Source: Candidatus Hebobacterum abditum (GTDB lineage: Bacteria; Armatimonadota; Hebobacteria; Hebobacterales; Hebobacteraceae). Taken from it: a DNA stretch of 64,000 nucleotides. The notes below the pieces were generated by a model. It worked only from the letters and a program-made list of their open reading frames with translations. It was not told where the DNA came from and made no database searches. This document shows positions 24,648 through 33,621 of this stretch, piece by piece. How positions within the stretch are numbered: position 1 is the first letter of the stretch; each line of letters opens with the position of its first letter. Location: NCBI GenBank assembly GCA_029821875.1, contig JALGXW010000004.1, positions 1 to 64,000 on the forward strand, written 5' to 3'. Made by a program: the position numbers and the translations under genes.

Positions 24648-25496
24648 CTACTTCTCGAAGTCGACGCCGACCTGCTCGGCCACCGCCATCACGTGCGCCC
24701 GCGCCTGGTCGTACTCCCCGGCCGTCTTCAGGTGCTCCAGCAAGACGGGTGGCTGATGCGGCAGGCGCGCGATCTCGCTCACGTAGGTGGCGATATCGAA
24801 GACGCCCGTCCCCGGCAGAACTTCGTCCAGGTGCACGGTCAGCTTGCTTTCGTCCATCGTGATGTCTTTGAGATGACACGACACGACATGCGAACCAAGC
24901 TTCTCGAAGCACTCCTTGATGACAGCTGTTATGTTGACGTAGCGATCCGTGCCGTTGATCACGTTCACCGCGTCCATGTGAACGCCGAACTCCGGCCGGT
25001 CGATGGCCTCGATCAGCCTGACGTAGGAATCGGCGCTGTCCGGCAGACAGAACGGCATCATCTCGTAGGTGAACTTCGCCCGCTTTGGCTTGACCTCGTC
25101 GATGACCTCGCGCGCGTTGGCGACGACCAGGTCGAAGGCCTCCTGCGAGAGGTTGTCGATGTGAGGGCCCGCCCAGTTGGTGGTGCTCAAAGAGCCGGCT
25201 ATGTTCACGGCGCACAGCGCGCCGAGCTCCTCCGCCAGGGCCATCCCCTCTTTCATCGCCGCAAGGTTCGCCTTGCGCTTCCCCTCATCCGGGTCCATCA
25301 GGTTGTTCCAGACGCCGACTTCGGCGATCACCACATCGTGCTTCGCGTAGGCTTCTCGTATCGCCTTGATGCGGCTCGTCTCGTCCGGCTTGAGGCCCCA
25401 GGGCGCGGAGGCCGCTCGGTAGCCGAGCTCTCGGCATGCCTTTGCCGTCACCTCGGGATCATCAGACTCAACAAAGATCGGCCCGCCAAGTCGCAT
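24648..25496 (-). CDS. Sugar phosphate isomerase/epimerase-like TIM-barrel protein
   Basis: Protein of 282 residues with the xylose isomerase-like (AP_endonuc_2) barrel. Metal-binding region signatures include FTYEMMPFCLPDS, FGVHMDAVNVING, VVSCHLKDITMDES and the late GTGVFDIATYVSEI. The ATG at 25496 has AGGAGGT upstream, so longer starts are rejected. Such proteins act on sugars or inositols in catabolic clusters; there is no close neighbour to suggest the substrate. Confidence 0.87.
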   Translation of the reverse strand: MRLGGPIFVESDDPEVTAKACRELGYRAASAPWGLKPDETSRIKAIREAYAKHDVVIAEVGVWNNLMDPDEGKRKANLAAMKEGMALAEELGALCAVNIAGSLSTTNWAGPHIDNLSQEAFDLVVANAREVIDEVKPKRAKFTYEMMPFCLPDSADSYVRLIEAIDRPEFGVHMDAVNVINGTDRYVNITAVIKECFEKLGSHVVSCHLKDITMDESKLTVHLDEVLPGTGVFDIATYVSEIARLPHQPPVLLEHLKTAGEYDQARAHVMAVAEQVGVDFEK

Positions 25497-25536
25497 CTCG
25501 TTACCTCCTGGCGTGCCGTCTTCCCCTTGGCCGATC

Positions 25537-25908
25537 CTATTCCCTTCCGCCGCGCTCGCGCAGGAGATCGGCCAGCCTCGTGTACTCATTCTTCATCGCA
25601 AGCTTCAACGGAGTCTCCCCGTTCTCTGCCCGCGCATCGACATCAGCACCTGCGGCAAGCAGGCACTCTACGACTCTCCGGTACTTAGGTCCGGTTGAGT
25701 CCGGATAGTCGACGACCGTGTGCAGTGGCGTCCACCCCTTTTCGTCACGAGCGTCTACCTGTGCCCCCTGCCCGATTAGGCAGGCCACGAGTTCTGGGTT
25801 CCCGATCCAGGCTGCGTCGTACACTGGCGCAGTCTCCGATGTCGATGCCCGCACGCTCAGCACACTGATCAGGAGCATCGCACCGGCAGCTACGATCAAG
25901 TAGGTCAC
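25537..25908 (-). CDS. Membrane-anchored ankyrin-repeat protein
   Basis: Small protein of about 123 residues with an N-terminal hydrophobic segment (YLIVAAGAMLLISVLSV) and about three ankyrin repeats: the ends are GNPELVACLIGQGAQVDARD, KGWTPLHTVV and CLLAAGADVDARAENGETPLK. The start is uncertain. The GTG at 25908 places the hydrophobic segment first; a TTG at 25968 would add 20 very basic residues. Function is protein binding in the envelope, not further known. Confidence 0.72.
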   Translation of the reverse strand: MTYLIVAAGAMLLISVLSVRASTSETAPVYDAAWIGNPELVACLIGQGAQVDARDEKGWTPLHTVVDYPDSTGPKYRRVVECLLAAGADVDARAENGETPLKLAMKNEYTRLADLLRERGGRE

Positions 25909-26064
25909 CCGGAACGCTCTCCCGCGACGGGCGCGCCGGCCCTCGCGCCCACGTGCAGATTCCAGCAACCGTTCATCTCTCGGTGCGCTCCGCTTCCACC
26001 GGCTCCTTGCCGCTTAGCCGTGCCCCGTGTTGAACCGAGTGAACACAATCCCTGTGCGTGGCAC

Positions 26065-26093
26065 TTGACAAGGCCCAAGGGGATGGCTAGAAT
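26065..26093 (+). promoter_or_regulatory. Sigma70-type promoter of the MerR-like gene
   Basis: TTGACA (26065-26070) and TAGAAT (26088-26093) with a 17-bp spacer. The leader to the ATG at 26209 is about 110 bases and contains no evident gene. Confidence 0.75.
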
Positions 26094-26208
26094 GGCGAAC
26101 ACCACGCCCATGAACATGCCCGCGAAGCACCAGACTGTGTACGTCCTGGGCACAATTGAGGGGTCGCACTGACTCATTCGCAACACAGAACGGCGGGGAA
26201 GGCGATAC

Positions 26209-26847
26209 ATGGCTGAAGACTCGTCCACCGAGAAGGAGTTGCTCCAACCCATTGAGGCATCGGAGCTGCTGAGAGGGCTGAAGCTCACGACCGGCAAGGC
26301 GGCGCAGTTCGCCGGCGTGTCTCGCCGCCAGTTGTGCTACTGGACAGATACCGGCATCGTCAGTTCCGTTGAGGGTGACGACGAGGAGGAGAACGGCGAC
26401 AGCTCGGGCCGACGCACGTACGACTTCGACGCGCTCCACAAGGTGCTGTTGATCAAGCAGGCCCTCGAGCAGTCCTCCGGCCTCCGGCGGGCAGCGCGGG
26501 AAGTGGAACGACATCTGGCGGAGCGCCGCCGCAACGGGGAGGAGCTCGCTGCCTCGATCGAGCAGAAGCGGGAGGAGTTCCTCACCGAGCAGGCAGATCG
26601 CCTGGACACGTTGGTGGCCCAGATCCAGCAGCTGTTGCCCAAGCTGAAGGACAGAGATCGGGTGCTTGAGCTTCACAGCGCACTTGACTGGCTGGATCGG
26701 ATCGCGGATCGCGTGCAAGCCGGCCACGTCCTGCTGGAGGAGGATGCGGAGGCGTGTCTCAGGCTGGCCTCGCTCGTCGAGCAGGCCGAGGCCAAGCTCG
26801 AATCGATGGGATCGCCCCGCGCATCTGGCAACGCGGGGCCGACGTAG
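26209..26847 (+). CDS. MerR-family-like transcriptional regulator
   Basis: Protein of 212 residues. TTGKAAQFAGVSRRQLCYWTDTGIV (27-51) is a MerR-type helix-turn-helix, followed by an acidic insertion and RRTYDFDALHKVLLIKQAL, the usual wing and second helix. The rest is charged and helical (about 95-205), probably a coiled coil for dimerisation or effector interaction, with no cysteines that would bind a metal. Its own promoter is at 26065-26093. It lies upstream of ychF, but the gap and start suggest separate roles. Confidence 0.82.
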   Translation: MAEDSSTEKELLQPIEASELLRGLKLTTGKAAQFAGVSRRQLCYWTDTGIVSSVEGDDEEENGDSSGRRTYDFDALHKVLLIKQALEQSSGLRRAAREVERHLAERRRNGEELAASIEQKREEFLTEQADRLDTLVAQIQQLLPKLKDRDRVLELHSALDWLDRIADRVQAGHVLLEEDAEACLRLASLVEQAEAKLESMGSPRASGNAGPT

Positions 26848-26970
26848 CCCCAGGCGAGCTGTCAGGCGCATTGTCCGGCCGGCAGCGGGCGAGCTGCCGG
26901 CTTGTCCATAGAGGAGACCGACCGCGCAACAGTGGCCGCCGTTCGCGGCCGGGGGTCAAGTCGAACCGCC

Positions 26971-28047
26971 ATGCTGAGCGTTGGCATAGTAGGGCTACCC
27001 AATGTCGGCAAGTCGACTGTTTTCAACGCCCTGTGTGCAGGCGGCGCGAAGGTATCGAACTACGCCTTTTGCACCATCGAGCCGAATCGTGCCGTCGTGG
27101 GCGTCCCCGAACCGCGCCTCGAGGCCGTAGCGCGCATCTTCGACCAGGCGCAGATGGTCCCGGCTGCAATACAGTTCGTCGACATCGCCGGACTGGTGAG
27201 AGGGGCCAGCAAGGGAGAGGGCCTGGGGAATCAGTTCTTGGCGGCCATCCGCGAAGTGGATGCCGTCCTTCACGTGGTCCGCTGCTTTGAGGACGACAGA
27301 ATCTCGCATGTTGAGGACGGCATCGACCCCGTTCGCGACGTTGAGATCGTCGAGGCGGAACTCGTGCTGGCCGATCTCGCCGCCGTCGAACGACGAGCGG
27401 AGAAGATTGCATCCGCGGTGAAGGGCAAGCGCAAAGAGGCCGCGCGCGAGGCGGAGGCATTGGCCGCCCTTGCCGCCCATCTGGGTTCCGGCCTCCCCGC
27501 CCGGACGATTGCCAATCACGAAGAGACACTGGCCGCCTGCGATCTCTTCCTGCTGACCAGCAAGCCTGAGGTCTATCTGGTCAACGTCGGGGAGGAAGAG
27601 GCACGATCCGCGTCCTGTGTGGCACAACTCTCTGCCGGCGTCTCCGGACCGGTCGTGTCCTTGAGCGGGAAGCTCGAGGCCGATCTCGCGGAATTGGACG
27701 ACGCCGAACGTGCAGACTTCGTGTCCGAGCTCGGACTTGAGGCCTCCGGGCTCGAGCGTGTCATCCGGGCCTGCTACCAGGCCCTGGACTTGGTCACGTT
27801 CTTCACCGGAGTCGGCGCAGAGGCGCGGGCGTGGGCGGTGCCCAGGGGAACGACGGCCGTGCAGGCAGCGGGTGGGATCCACACCGACATGGAAAGCGGC
27901 TTCGTCAAGGCCGAGGTGATAGCGTGCGACGCGCTTGCCGAGCTGGGTTCGTGGCAGCAGGCGCATAGAGCCGGGAGGGTCCGCATCGAGGGCAGAGACT
28001 ACGTTGTTCAGGAAGGCGATGTCCTCCTCGTGCGGTTCAGTACCTGA
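26971..28047 (+). CDS. ychF: Redox-regulated ATPase/GTPase YchF (OLA1 family)
   Basis: Obg-superfamily P-loop protein of 358 residues. GLPNVGKST (8-16) is Walker A, NYAFCTIEPN the switch I region, and VDIAGLVRGASKGEGLGNQFL covers Walker B and switch II. The NxxE motif (NVGEEE) in place of NKxD explains ATP preference in this family. A C-terminal TGS-like domain ends with EGDVLLVRF. The ATG at 26971 gives the conserved N-terminus; the earlier in-frame start adds unrelated residues. Confidence 0.95.
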   Translation: MLSVGIVGLPNVGKSTVFNALCAGGAKVSNYAFCTIEPNRAVVGVPEPRLEAVARIFDQAQMVPAAIQFVDIAGLVRGASKGEGLGNQFLAAIREVDAVLHVVRCFEDDRISHVEDGIDPVRDVEIVEAELVLADLAAVERRAEKIASAVKGKRKEAAREAEALAALAAHLGSGLPARTIANHEETLAACDLFLLTSKPEVYLVNVGEEEARSASCVAQLSAGVSGPVVSLSGKLEADLAELDDAERADFVSELGLEASGLERVIRACYQALDLVTFFTGVGAEARAWAVPRGTTAVQAAGGIHTDMESGFVKAEVIACDALAELGSWQQAHRAGRVRIEGRDYVVQEGDVLLVRFST

Positions 28048-28116
28048 CGAAAGAGTTGTCTCGCCTTGCCCGCGGACTGGCGAGGCGCCAGGCCGCGCCC
28101 TCCGGGCGCACGCTGG

Positions 28117-28146
28117 TTGACAGGGGAAATACGCCTGGTATAGAAT
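28117..28146 (+). promoter_or_regulatory. Sigma70-type promoter of a noncoding transcript
   Basis: TTGACA (28117-28122) is followed by TATAGA (28139-28144, 16-bp spacer) or TAGAAT (28141-28146, 18-bp). Transcription would start near 28152, almost 470 bases before galT. Confidence 0.7.
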
Positions 28147-28150
28147 ACGT

Positions 28151-28490
28151 CCCAGTCGTGGTAGGGTGTAGGACGGGCCGTCGTCGGGGTATGCATAGGA
28201 GCGAAGGCCGCGGCCGAGGCAGCGAGGTCCGATCTTCAGACCGGACAGTTCGCCTGGGTCGGCGACCTACCCGATGGTGCTGCGTAGGGATGGTCGGGGC
28301 CGGACTCAGAGCGCACGCATCTCGCCTCCGGCGGGCGCGCCTTTGGGTATGCCTGGACTCGTCACTCACGTCCTGTGTGGGAAAGCAGGGGCTGAAGGCA
28401 TGGCGGGCCCCGGGTGCAAGGCGGCCGACGGAGCCCGGGGGAACCGCCTCCGTGGGACCGGTCACGTGTTGGATGCGTGCGAGAACGCTG
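28151..28490 (+). ncRNA. Candidate structured noncoding RNA or long galT leader
   Basis: The region between ychF and galT has no convincing coding frame but follows a good promoter and folds into nested stems. CGTCCC (28148-28153) can pair with GGGATG near 28284. Inside it GGGTGTAGG pairs with CCTACCC, then AGGAGCGAA with TTCGCCT, then GTCCG with CGGAC, making a rod of about 140 bases. A second part has CCCCGGG/CCCGGGG and ACGGAG/CTCCGT stems near 28411-28471. I looked for tmRNA, RNase P, SRP and 6S signatures and did not find them. The 3' end is uncertain. Confidence 0.4.
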
Positions 28491-28621
28491 TTTGAGGTAC
28501 ATTTATCCTAAAGAGGGAGCTCCAGAGGGCCGGAGCGGACATCGCCAGATATCGGACACTAAGCGCGGCTCCAGGCGGCGCAGCTCGACCCGGCCGGACC
28601 GCGGCCCCGTAAGGATCGTAC

Positions 28622-29686
28622 ATGCCAGAGTTACGACGTGACCCCATCACAGGCGACTGGGTAGTCGTCGCCAGTGAGCGGGCCAGGCGCCCGAGCGACT
28701 TCAGTTCGCATTCTCCGGGCAGGGAGGACCAGAGTGAGGCCACCTGCCCCTTCTGCCCGGGCAACGAGGCGATGACGCCGCCGGAGATCATGGCCTTTCG
28801 CCACCCCGGGAGCCAGCGAAACGGGCCCGGCTGGTGGGTGAGGGTGGTTCCCAACAAGTATCCTGCTCTTGGCATCGAGGGCGATCTCAACAAGACCGGC
28901 CTTGGGATGTATGACTGGATGAACGGGGTCGGCGCGCACGAAGTCATCGTGGAAACGCCCGAGCACGACAAGCAGCTCGCGTTCCTCGATAACCGCCAGA
29001 TTGAGGATCTTCTCTGGGCTTACCGCGCTCGCTATCTGGATCTCAAGAAGGACCCTCGCCTGAAGTACATACTCATCTTCCGCAACTACGGCCGAGTGGC
29101 CGGCGCCTCCCTGAGCCATCCGCACTCACAGCTCGTGGCGACCCCGGTCATACCGGGGGCCGTCGCAGGCGAACTCCAGGGAGCGCGCCGCTACGCGGAG
29201 TACCGCGATCGCTGCGTGTTCTGTGACATAGTCCGACAGGAGCTCGACGAAGGCAAACGAGTTGTCGCCGAGGACGAGCACTTTGTCGTCGTGGAGCCCT
29301 ACGCAGCCCGATCGCCCTTCGAGACCTGGCTTCTGCCCAAACGCCATTCCCCATCGTTCGCCTCAGTCCCAGCCGAAGAGCAGACTAGCTTCGCGATCGT
29401 GCTGGGCGAGACGCTGAGGCGCCTCCACTTCTGCCTGGACGATCCTCCCTACAACTACAACATCCACACCGCTCCGTGTGATGCAGACGACGACGAGCAA
29501 TTCCACTGGCATCTATCGATTTCGCCGCGCCTGACCATTGCGGCGGGATTCGAGATGGGCACCGGCATTTACATAAACGTCACACCGCCAGAGGTTGCGG
29601 CGGAGCACCTGCGGGCGACTGACCCGAATGGGGCCGCCGTGGCGGCGGGAGAGGCGAGCGTCGGCAGCGGGAAGGGACAGGCGTAG
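28622..29686 (+). CDS. galT: Galactose-1-phosphate uridylyltransferase
   Basis: Leloir-pathway enzyme exchanging UMP between UDP-glucose and galactose-1-phosphate, 354 residues. Zinc ligands CPFC (42-45), the active-site HPHSQ (166-170) with the UMP-accepting His, the NKYPAL strand (78-83) and CVFCDIV in the second half are all present. The ATG at 28622 begins MPELRRDPITGDWVVVAS, the standard start. It follows the long noncoding stretch and precedes the sensor kinase by 71 bases. Galactose use or UDP-sugar supply is implied; other Leloir genes are not in the window. Confidence 0.95.
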   Translation: MPELRRDPITGDWVVVASERARRPSDFSSHSPGREDQSEATCPFCPGNEAMTPPEIMAFRHPGSQRNGPGWWVRVVPNKYPALGIEGDLNKTGLGMYDWMNGVGAHEVIVETPEHDKQLAFLDNRQIEDLLWAYRARYLDLKKDPRLKYILIFRNYGRVAGASLSHPHSQLVATPVIPGAVAGELQGARRYAEYRDRCVFCDIVRQELDEGKRVVAEDEHFVVVEPYAARSPFETWLLPKRHSPSFASVPAEEQTSFAIVLGETLRRLHFCLDDPPYNYNIHTAPCDADDDEQFHWHLSISPRLTIAAGFEMGTGIYINVTPPEVAAEHLRATDPNGAAVAAGEASVGSGKGQA

Positions 29687-29757
29687 TCCACCAGCACAGC
29701 CGCCCGCGGCCAGTCGTCGCCAGGGCGGACGGACAGCATGACGACTGAGGTTTGGAG

Positions 29758-31476
29758 TTGACGGAACAGACTGGTCAAGTGCGGCAGGATGAGGAGATTC
29801 GCGCCGAGCTCGAACGGCTGCGCGCGAGGATAGCGGAGCTCCAGGAATCGAAGAAACAGCTCGAGGCTGAGCTGCGGGAATCATCGGCTAGCGCGCAGGC
29901 TCCCATCACGACCTCGGCCGAGCTCGAATCTACGCTGCGGTGGTTCCTGCGACGGGTGGGGATGATCCTGCAGGCCGAAAAAGCGGCCCTGATGCTTTAC
30001 GAGCCCGACCAAGGAGAGCTCGCGGCGCAGTGGCCGTCGCTCGGCCTCAGCAGGGACGACGTCGATGCGTTTCGCGTCCACGCCAGCCAGGGGGTCTCCG
30101 GACAGGTGTTCCGCGAGGGCAGGCCCATCATCACCGACGACGCGATGAGCGACCCGCGCACGATCAAGGAGAACGTCGCGCTACTCAATATCCGTAACGT
30201 CCTGACGGTGCCGCTCGTGGTCGAGCGGAAGGACGCAGAGGGACAGGTCGTCGAGAAGAACGTCATCGGGGTCTTCAATGTCTTCAACAAGCGCGGGGGG
30301 GGACGCTTCGCCGAAGAGGATGTCACTCTCCTGACAGCCTTGGCGAAGAGCGCGGCCTCGGTCATATCGAGCGCCAAGCTGTACATCGCCGTAGCAGACG
30401 AGAAGCGGGAACTGGAGCAGACACTCCAGGGGATGTTGGCCGGCGTGCTCGTGGTCGACGAGGAGAACCGCGTGCGGCTGATGAACTCGGCCGCGAAGCA
30501 CATATTCGGCGTCTCCTCCGACGATGGAACTGGCAAGCTGCTGAGCCAGGTCATCCGTGACGAAGAGGTCCACGACCTCGTTCGGTCGTGTCTCGACGGA
30601 AACTCGGAGGCAACGGCCGAGGTCTCGATATACTCCCCGGAGGAGCGGATCTACCAGGTCCAGACAGCGCTGCTTCGGGGCGAGAACGGCGATGTCTCGG
30701 GCGTCGTCGCGACCTTCAATGACATCACGGAGCTGCGCGGTGTCGAGCGCATGAAGAGCGAGTTCGTGTCCACCGTGTCGCACGAGCTTCGCACTCCGCT
30801 CACCTCCATCAAGGGTTTCATCCGCACCCTCCTGGACGACACGGAGGGATACTACGACCGCGAAACTCAGATGGAGTTCTACCGGATCATCGACACGGAA
30901 TGCGACCGCCTGGTGCGACTGATCAACGACCTGCTTAACCTCTCTCGCATAGAGTCCGGGCGCGCGCTAGAACTGGTGCTGGACAAGGTCGACCTCGGCG
31001 AGCTGATCAGCCGGGTCGTGGACAGCCAGAGATCGTACACCGACCGGCACGAATTCGACATCCTGGTCCCGAATGACCTCCCCCGCATCAATGCAGACCG
31101 GGACAAGATCGACCAGGTCCTGACGAACCTCCTCTCCAACGCCATCAAGTACAGCCCGGACGGCGGCACGATTTCCGTGCACGCGCGAGAGATCGAAGGA
31201 AACAAGGTCAGCGTGAGTATCTCGGACCAGGGCATCGGGATCCCCGAGGACCAGATCAGCAAGCTGTTCACCCGCTTTCATCGCGTGGACTCGCGCGATT
31301 CGCGCAAGCAGTACGGCACCGGCATCGGACTCTACCTTGTGAAGCACCTCGTCGAGGCGCACGAGGGAGAGGTGTCGGTGACCAGTGATCAAGGCGAGGG
31401 CTCGACCTTCACGTTCGTCCTGCCCACAGCCCTGTCTGCGGGCGAAGGCGAGGAGAATGGGGCCGAGTCCTCCTAG
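29758..31476 (+). CDS. Sensor histidine kinase with GAF and PAS domains
   Basis: Soluble kinase of about 572 residues without membrane segments. A short coiled coil comes first, then a GAF domain (about 50-210), a PAS domain (about 222-330, LVVDEENRVRLMNSAAKHIFG), HisKA with FVSTVSHELRTPLTSIKGFI (His about 342) and HATPase_c with NLLTN-like NLLSNAIKYSPDGG (N457, N461) and DQGIGIPEDQ. The start is a TTG; 29758 is chosen because GAGG lies seven bases upstream, and 29752 is in frame. No response regulator is adjacent, so it is an orphan kinase. Confidence 0.93.
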   Translation: MTEQTGQVRQDEEIRAELERLRARIAELQESKKQLEAELRESSASAQAPITTSAELESTLRWFLRRVGMILQAEKAALMLYEPDQGELAAQWPSLGLSRDDVDAFRVHASQGVSGQVFREGRPIITDDAMSDPRTIKENVALLNIRNVLTVPLVVERKDAEGQVVEKNVIGVFNVFNKRGGGRFAEEDVTLLTALAKSAASVISSAKLYIAVADEKRELEQTLQGMLAGVLVVDEENRVRLMNSAAKHIFGVSSDDGTGKLLSQVIRDEEVHDLVRSCLDGNSEATAEVSIYSPEERIYQVQTALLRGENGDVSGVVATFNDITELRGVERMKSEFVSTVSHELRTPLTSIKGFIRTLLDDTEGYYDRETQMEFYRIIDTECDRLVRLINDLLNLSRIESGRALELVLDKVDLGELISRVVDSQRSYTDRHEFDILVPNDLPRINADRDKIDQVLTNLLSNAIKYSPDGGTISVHAREIEGNKVSVSISDQGIGIPEDQISKLFTRFHRVDSRDSRKQYGTGIGLYLVKHLVEAHEGEVSVTSDQGEGSTFTFVLPTALSAGEGEENGAESS

Positions 31477-31516
31477 CGTCTGGCTTCGTCCGCGGGCCAT
31501 GAACCGACAGTGACTC

Positions 31517-31543
31517 GAGGTCCCTGACAGGGGGCCTCTTTTT
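31517..31543 (+). terminator. Rho-independent terminator after the sensor kinase gene
   Basis: GAGGTCCC pairs with GGGGCCTC across a short loop, followed directly by TTTTT. It lies 40 bases after the kinase stop codon and ahead of rpiB. Confidence 0.8.
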
Positions 31544-31575
31544 CGGCCGGCCATGAATCTCATAGAGGATGCCCC

Positions 31576-32040
31576 ATGCGCGTTGCCATTGGAGCAGACC
31601 ACGCTGGCTACACTCTGAAGGAGCTTGTCCGGGAATGGCTGGCTGAGCGCGGGATCGAGGCAGTGGACGTAGGAGCTTCCTCCCTGGATCCGACCGACGA
31701 CTACCCAGACTTCGCCAGCCTCGTTGCACGGTCAGTTCTGGAGGGCCAAACAGACCTCGGGATCATGATCTGCTCCACGGGTGTCGGGAGCTGCATCGCC
31801 GCCAACAAGATCCGGGGCGTGCGGGCGGCCCTCTGCCACGATACGTTCTGCGCCGAGATGAGCCGACGCCACAACGACGCGACCGTCCTTTGCCTCGGAG
31901 CGAACGTGATCGCGCAGGGATTGGCCCGAGAGATCGTGGAAACGTGGGTGGCCGAGACGTTCAGCGGAGAGGAACGACATCGCCGGCGGTTGGCGAAGGT
32001 CGCTGCCATCGAGTGCGAAGGCAAGGAGCAGTCGACATGA
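31576..32040 (+). CDS. rpiB: Ribose-5-phosphate isomerase B
   Basis: RpiB/LacAB-type isomerase of 154 residues for the pentose phosphate pathway. [10 protein letters not shown] (substrate binding), [22 protein letters not shown] with the catalytic Cys, and [16 protein letters not shown] are typical. The gene ends with an ATGA overlap into the deaminase gene. Known active-site residues appear intact. Confidence 0.94.
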   Translation: MRVAIGADHAGYTLKELVREWLAERGIEAVDVGASSLDPTDDYPDFASLVARSVLEGQTDLGIMICSTGVGSCIAANKIRGVRAALCHDTFCAEMSRRHNDATVLCLGANVIAQGLAREIVETWVAETFSGEERHRRRLAKVAAIECEGKEQST

Positions 32041-32519
32041 ATGCGCGCCCGAGCTGGGATGAGTACTTCCTCAAGATGGCACGGGTCATCGCCAGCCGTT
32101 CAACCTGTCTGCGCCGCCACGTCGGAGCCCTCCTGGTTCGTGACAGGAGGGTCCTCGCCACGGGGTACAACGGCCCTCCCGCGGGCCTCCCACACTGCGA
32201 GGAGGTCGGTTGCCGCCGAGCCGAACTCGAGGTAGCTTCCGGGACTGGTTGGGAGCTGTGCCGAGGGCTCCACGGCGAGCAGAACGCAATCATCCAAGGT
32301 GCGCTCCACGGCGTGAGCGTTCGCGGCGCGACGCTCTACTGCACAACGCAGCCCTGCGTCATCTGCGCGAAGATGCTCATCAACGCCGGCGTGAAGCGAA
32401 TCGTATACGAGGGCGAGTATGCGGACGAGCTTTCGCTCGAGATGCTCCAGCAGGCAGGAGTGGAGCTCGCGCGGTTCGCTTCTGCCGACTCCCAGTCCGA
32501 GGGAGAGGCAGCGGGATGA
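32037..32519 (+). CDS. Deoxycytidylate deaminase (ComE/DCD-like)
   Basis: Zinc-dependent deaminase of 160 residues making dUMP from dCMP. The HGE motif (GLHGEQNAI) and PCVIC supply the zinc ligands and catalytic Glu. [27 protein letters not shown] is the N-terminal family block. It overlaps rpiB (ATGA) and the WecA-like gene (ATGA), so these three genes are translationally linked. Confidence 0.92.
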   Translation: MNARPSWDEYFLKMARVIASRSTCLRRHVGALLVRDRRVLATGYNGPPAGLPHCEEVGCRRAELEVASGTGWELCRGLHGEQNAIIQGALHGVSVRGATLYCTTQPCVICAKMLINAGVKRIVYEGEYADELSLEMLQQAGVELARFASADSQSEGEAAG

Positions 32520-33478
32520 ACTTCCACGGCAATGAGGTTGTCCTCATTGCTTACGTGGCGGCCGCGGGCACCGTCTGCGCTCTCACGCCGCTCGTCCGCC
32601 GGATCGCGCTGACCAGCGGCGCCCTCGACCACCCGACAGAGCGCAAGGTACACCGGCGCCCTCTGCCGACTTGGGGCGGCGTCGCCCTGGTGGCCGGCTT
32701 CTTCACAGGCGCCCTCGCGGCCGGCGCTCTGCACCAGGTGCCGTTCCGGACTCTCGTCGGCATCTCGTCAGGCGCGATCCTCGTGGCGCTGATGGGCTTC
32801 GTAGATGACCGTCTCGACCTTCCCCCCAAGCTCAAGCTGCTGCTCCAGGTCGTCTCTGTGGGCCCTCTCCTCCTGTGCGGCATCACCATTAGCATGCTAT
32901 CCCATCCGCTGGCCCGGCAGGAGCAGATCATGCTCCCGGTATGGCTGTCCTGGATCGTGACCACGGTCTGGGTAGTGGCCGTCACCAACGCCATCAACCT
33001 CATCGATGGACTCGACGGCCTCGCCGCGGGCGTCACCGCGATCGCAACCGTGGCGCTGGCCTTCATCGCGCTGGGGTGGGGGCAGCTCCCCGTCGCTCTT
33101 CTGTGCGCCGGTCTCGCAGGTGCAGCTGCAGGCTTCCTGCCCTGGAACTGGCATCCCGCCAAGATCCTCATGGGCGACACCGGGGCCTATTTTCTTGGCT
33201 ACGTCATTGCGGGGGTCACCATTCAGGGTGCGTTCAAGATGGCGGCGGCCATCGCGATCTTCGTCCCACTGCTGGTGCTGGCCGTGCCGCTGCTCGACAC
33301 GGCGTTGTCCCCCTTGAGACGATTCCTGAGCGGCCGCCCGCCCTTTGCCGCCGACCGGGAGCACGTCCACCATCGGCTCGTCGCCATGGGGCTGTCTGAG
33401 CAGAAGGTCGTGCTCCTCACCTACGCCGTCACCGCGCTCTGCGGGGGGATCGCCATCTGGATTTCCCGGACCGGTTGA
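32516..33478 (+). CDS. MraY/WecA/TagO-family UDP-sugar:undecaprenyl-phosphate sugar-1-phosphate transferase
   Basis: Integral membrane glycosyl-phosphate transferase of 320 residues with about ten helices. [17 protein letters not shown] contains the catalytic [17 protein letters not shown] the second Asp motif and HVHHRL near the C-terminus the HIHH-like motif. It starts envelope polysaccharide or teichoic/O-antigen-type synthesis in most relatives. The ATG at 32516 gives the usual start ([13 protein letters not shown]). It is the last gene of its operon. Confidence 0.92.
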   Translation: MNFHGNEVVLIAYVAAAGTVCALTPLVRRIALTSGALDHPTERKVHRRPLPTWGGVALVAGFFTGALAAGALHQVPFRTLVGISSGAILVALMGFVDDRLDLPPKLKLLLQVVSVGPLLLCGITISMLSHPLARQEQIMLPVWLSWIVTTVWVVAVTNAINLIDGLDGLAAGVTAIATVALAFIALGWGQLPVALLCAGLAGAAAGFLPWNWHPAKILMGDTGAYFLGYVIAGVTIQGAFKMAAAIAIFVPLLVLAVPLLDTALSPLRRFLSGRPPFAADREHVHHRLVAMGLSEQKVVLLTYAVTALCGGIAIWISRTG

Positions 33479-33527
33479 GGCGGCACAGCCGGGTCCGAGG
33501 CCAGACTCTCTCTGTCCCCGACGGGCA

Positions 33528-33556
33528 TTGCCTTGAGCCCAGCAGGCTGCTATACT
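33528..33556 (+). promoter_or_regulatory. Sigma70-type promoter for the TrkA-type gene pair
   Basis: TTGCCT (33528-33533) and TATACT (33551-33556) with a 17-bp spacer. Confidence 0.7.
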
Positions 33557-33570
33557 GGGCGCTGCGTAGC

Positions 33571-33598
33571 CCGGGGGCCGCAGGTTGCCTGCCCCCGG
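33571..33598 (+). other. 5' leader hairpin before the first TrkA gene
   Basis: CCGGGGGC (33571-33578) pairs perfectly with GCCCCCGG (33591-33598) at the 5' end of the expected transcript. It ends about 12 bases before the AGGAG ribosome site. No T-run, so it is likelier a stabilising or regulatory stem than a terminator. Confidence 0.4.
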
Positions 33599-33621
33599 TT
33601 ATGTTCGGCAGGAGCGCAGAC

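Noticed and set aside
23818-25215. A 465-codon open frame on the minus strand
   Set aside because: It spans rmuC and part of the TIM-barrel gene in the wrong frame. The true genes show family motifs.
26110-26172. A 20-residue frame in the leader of the MerR-like gene
   Set aside because: It has no ribosome site and no compositional support.
28151-28621. 6S RNA, RNase P RNA, SRP RNA or tmRNA in the region before galT
   Set aside because: The RNase P core (GAGGAAAGTCC), the SRP loop (GGAAGGAAGCAG), the tmRNA ends and the 6S bubble were not found, so I only call it a candidate structured RNA.
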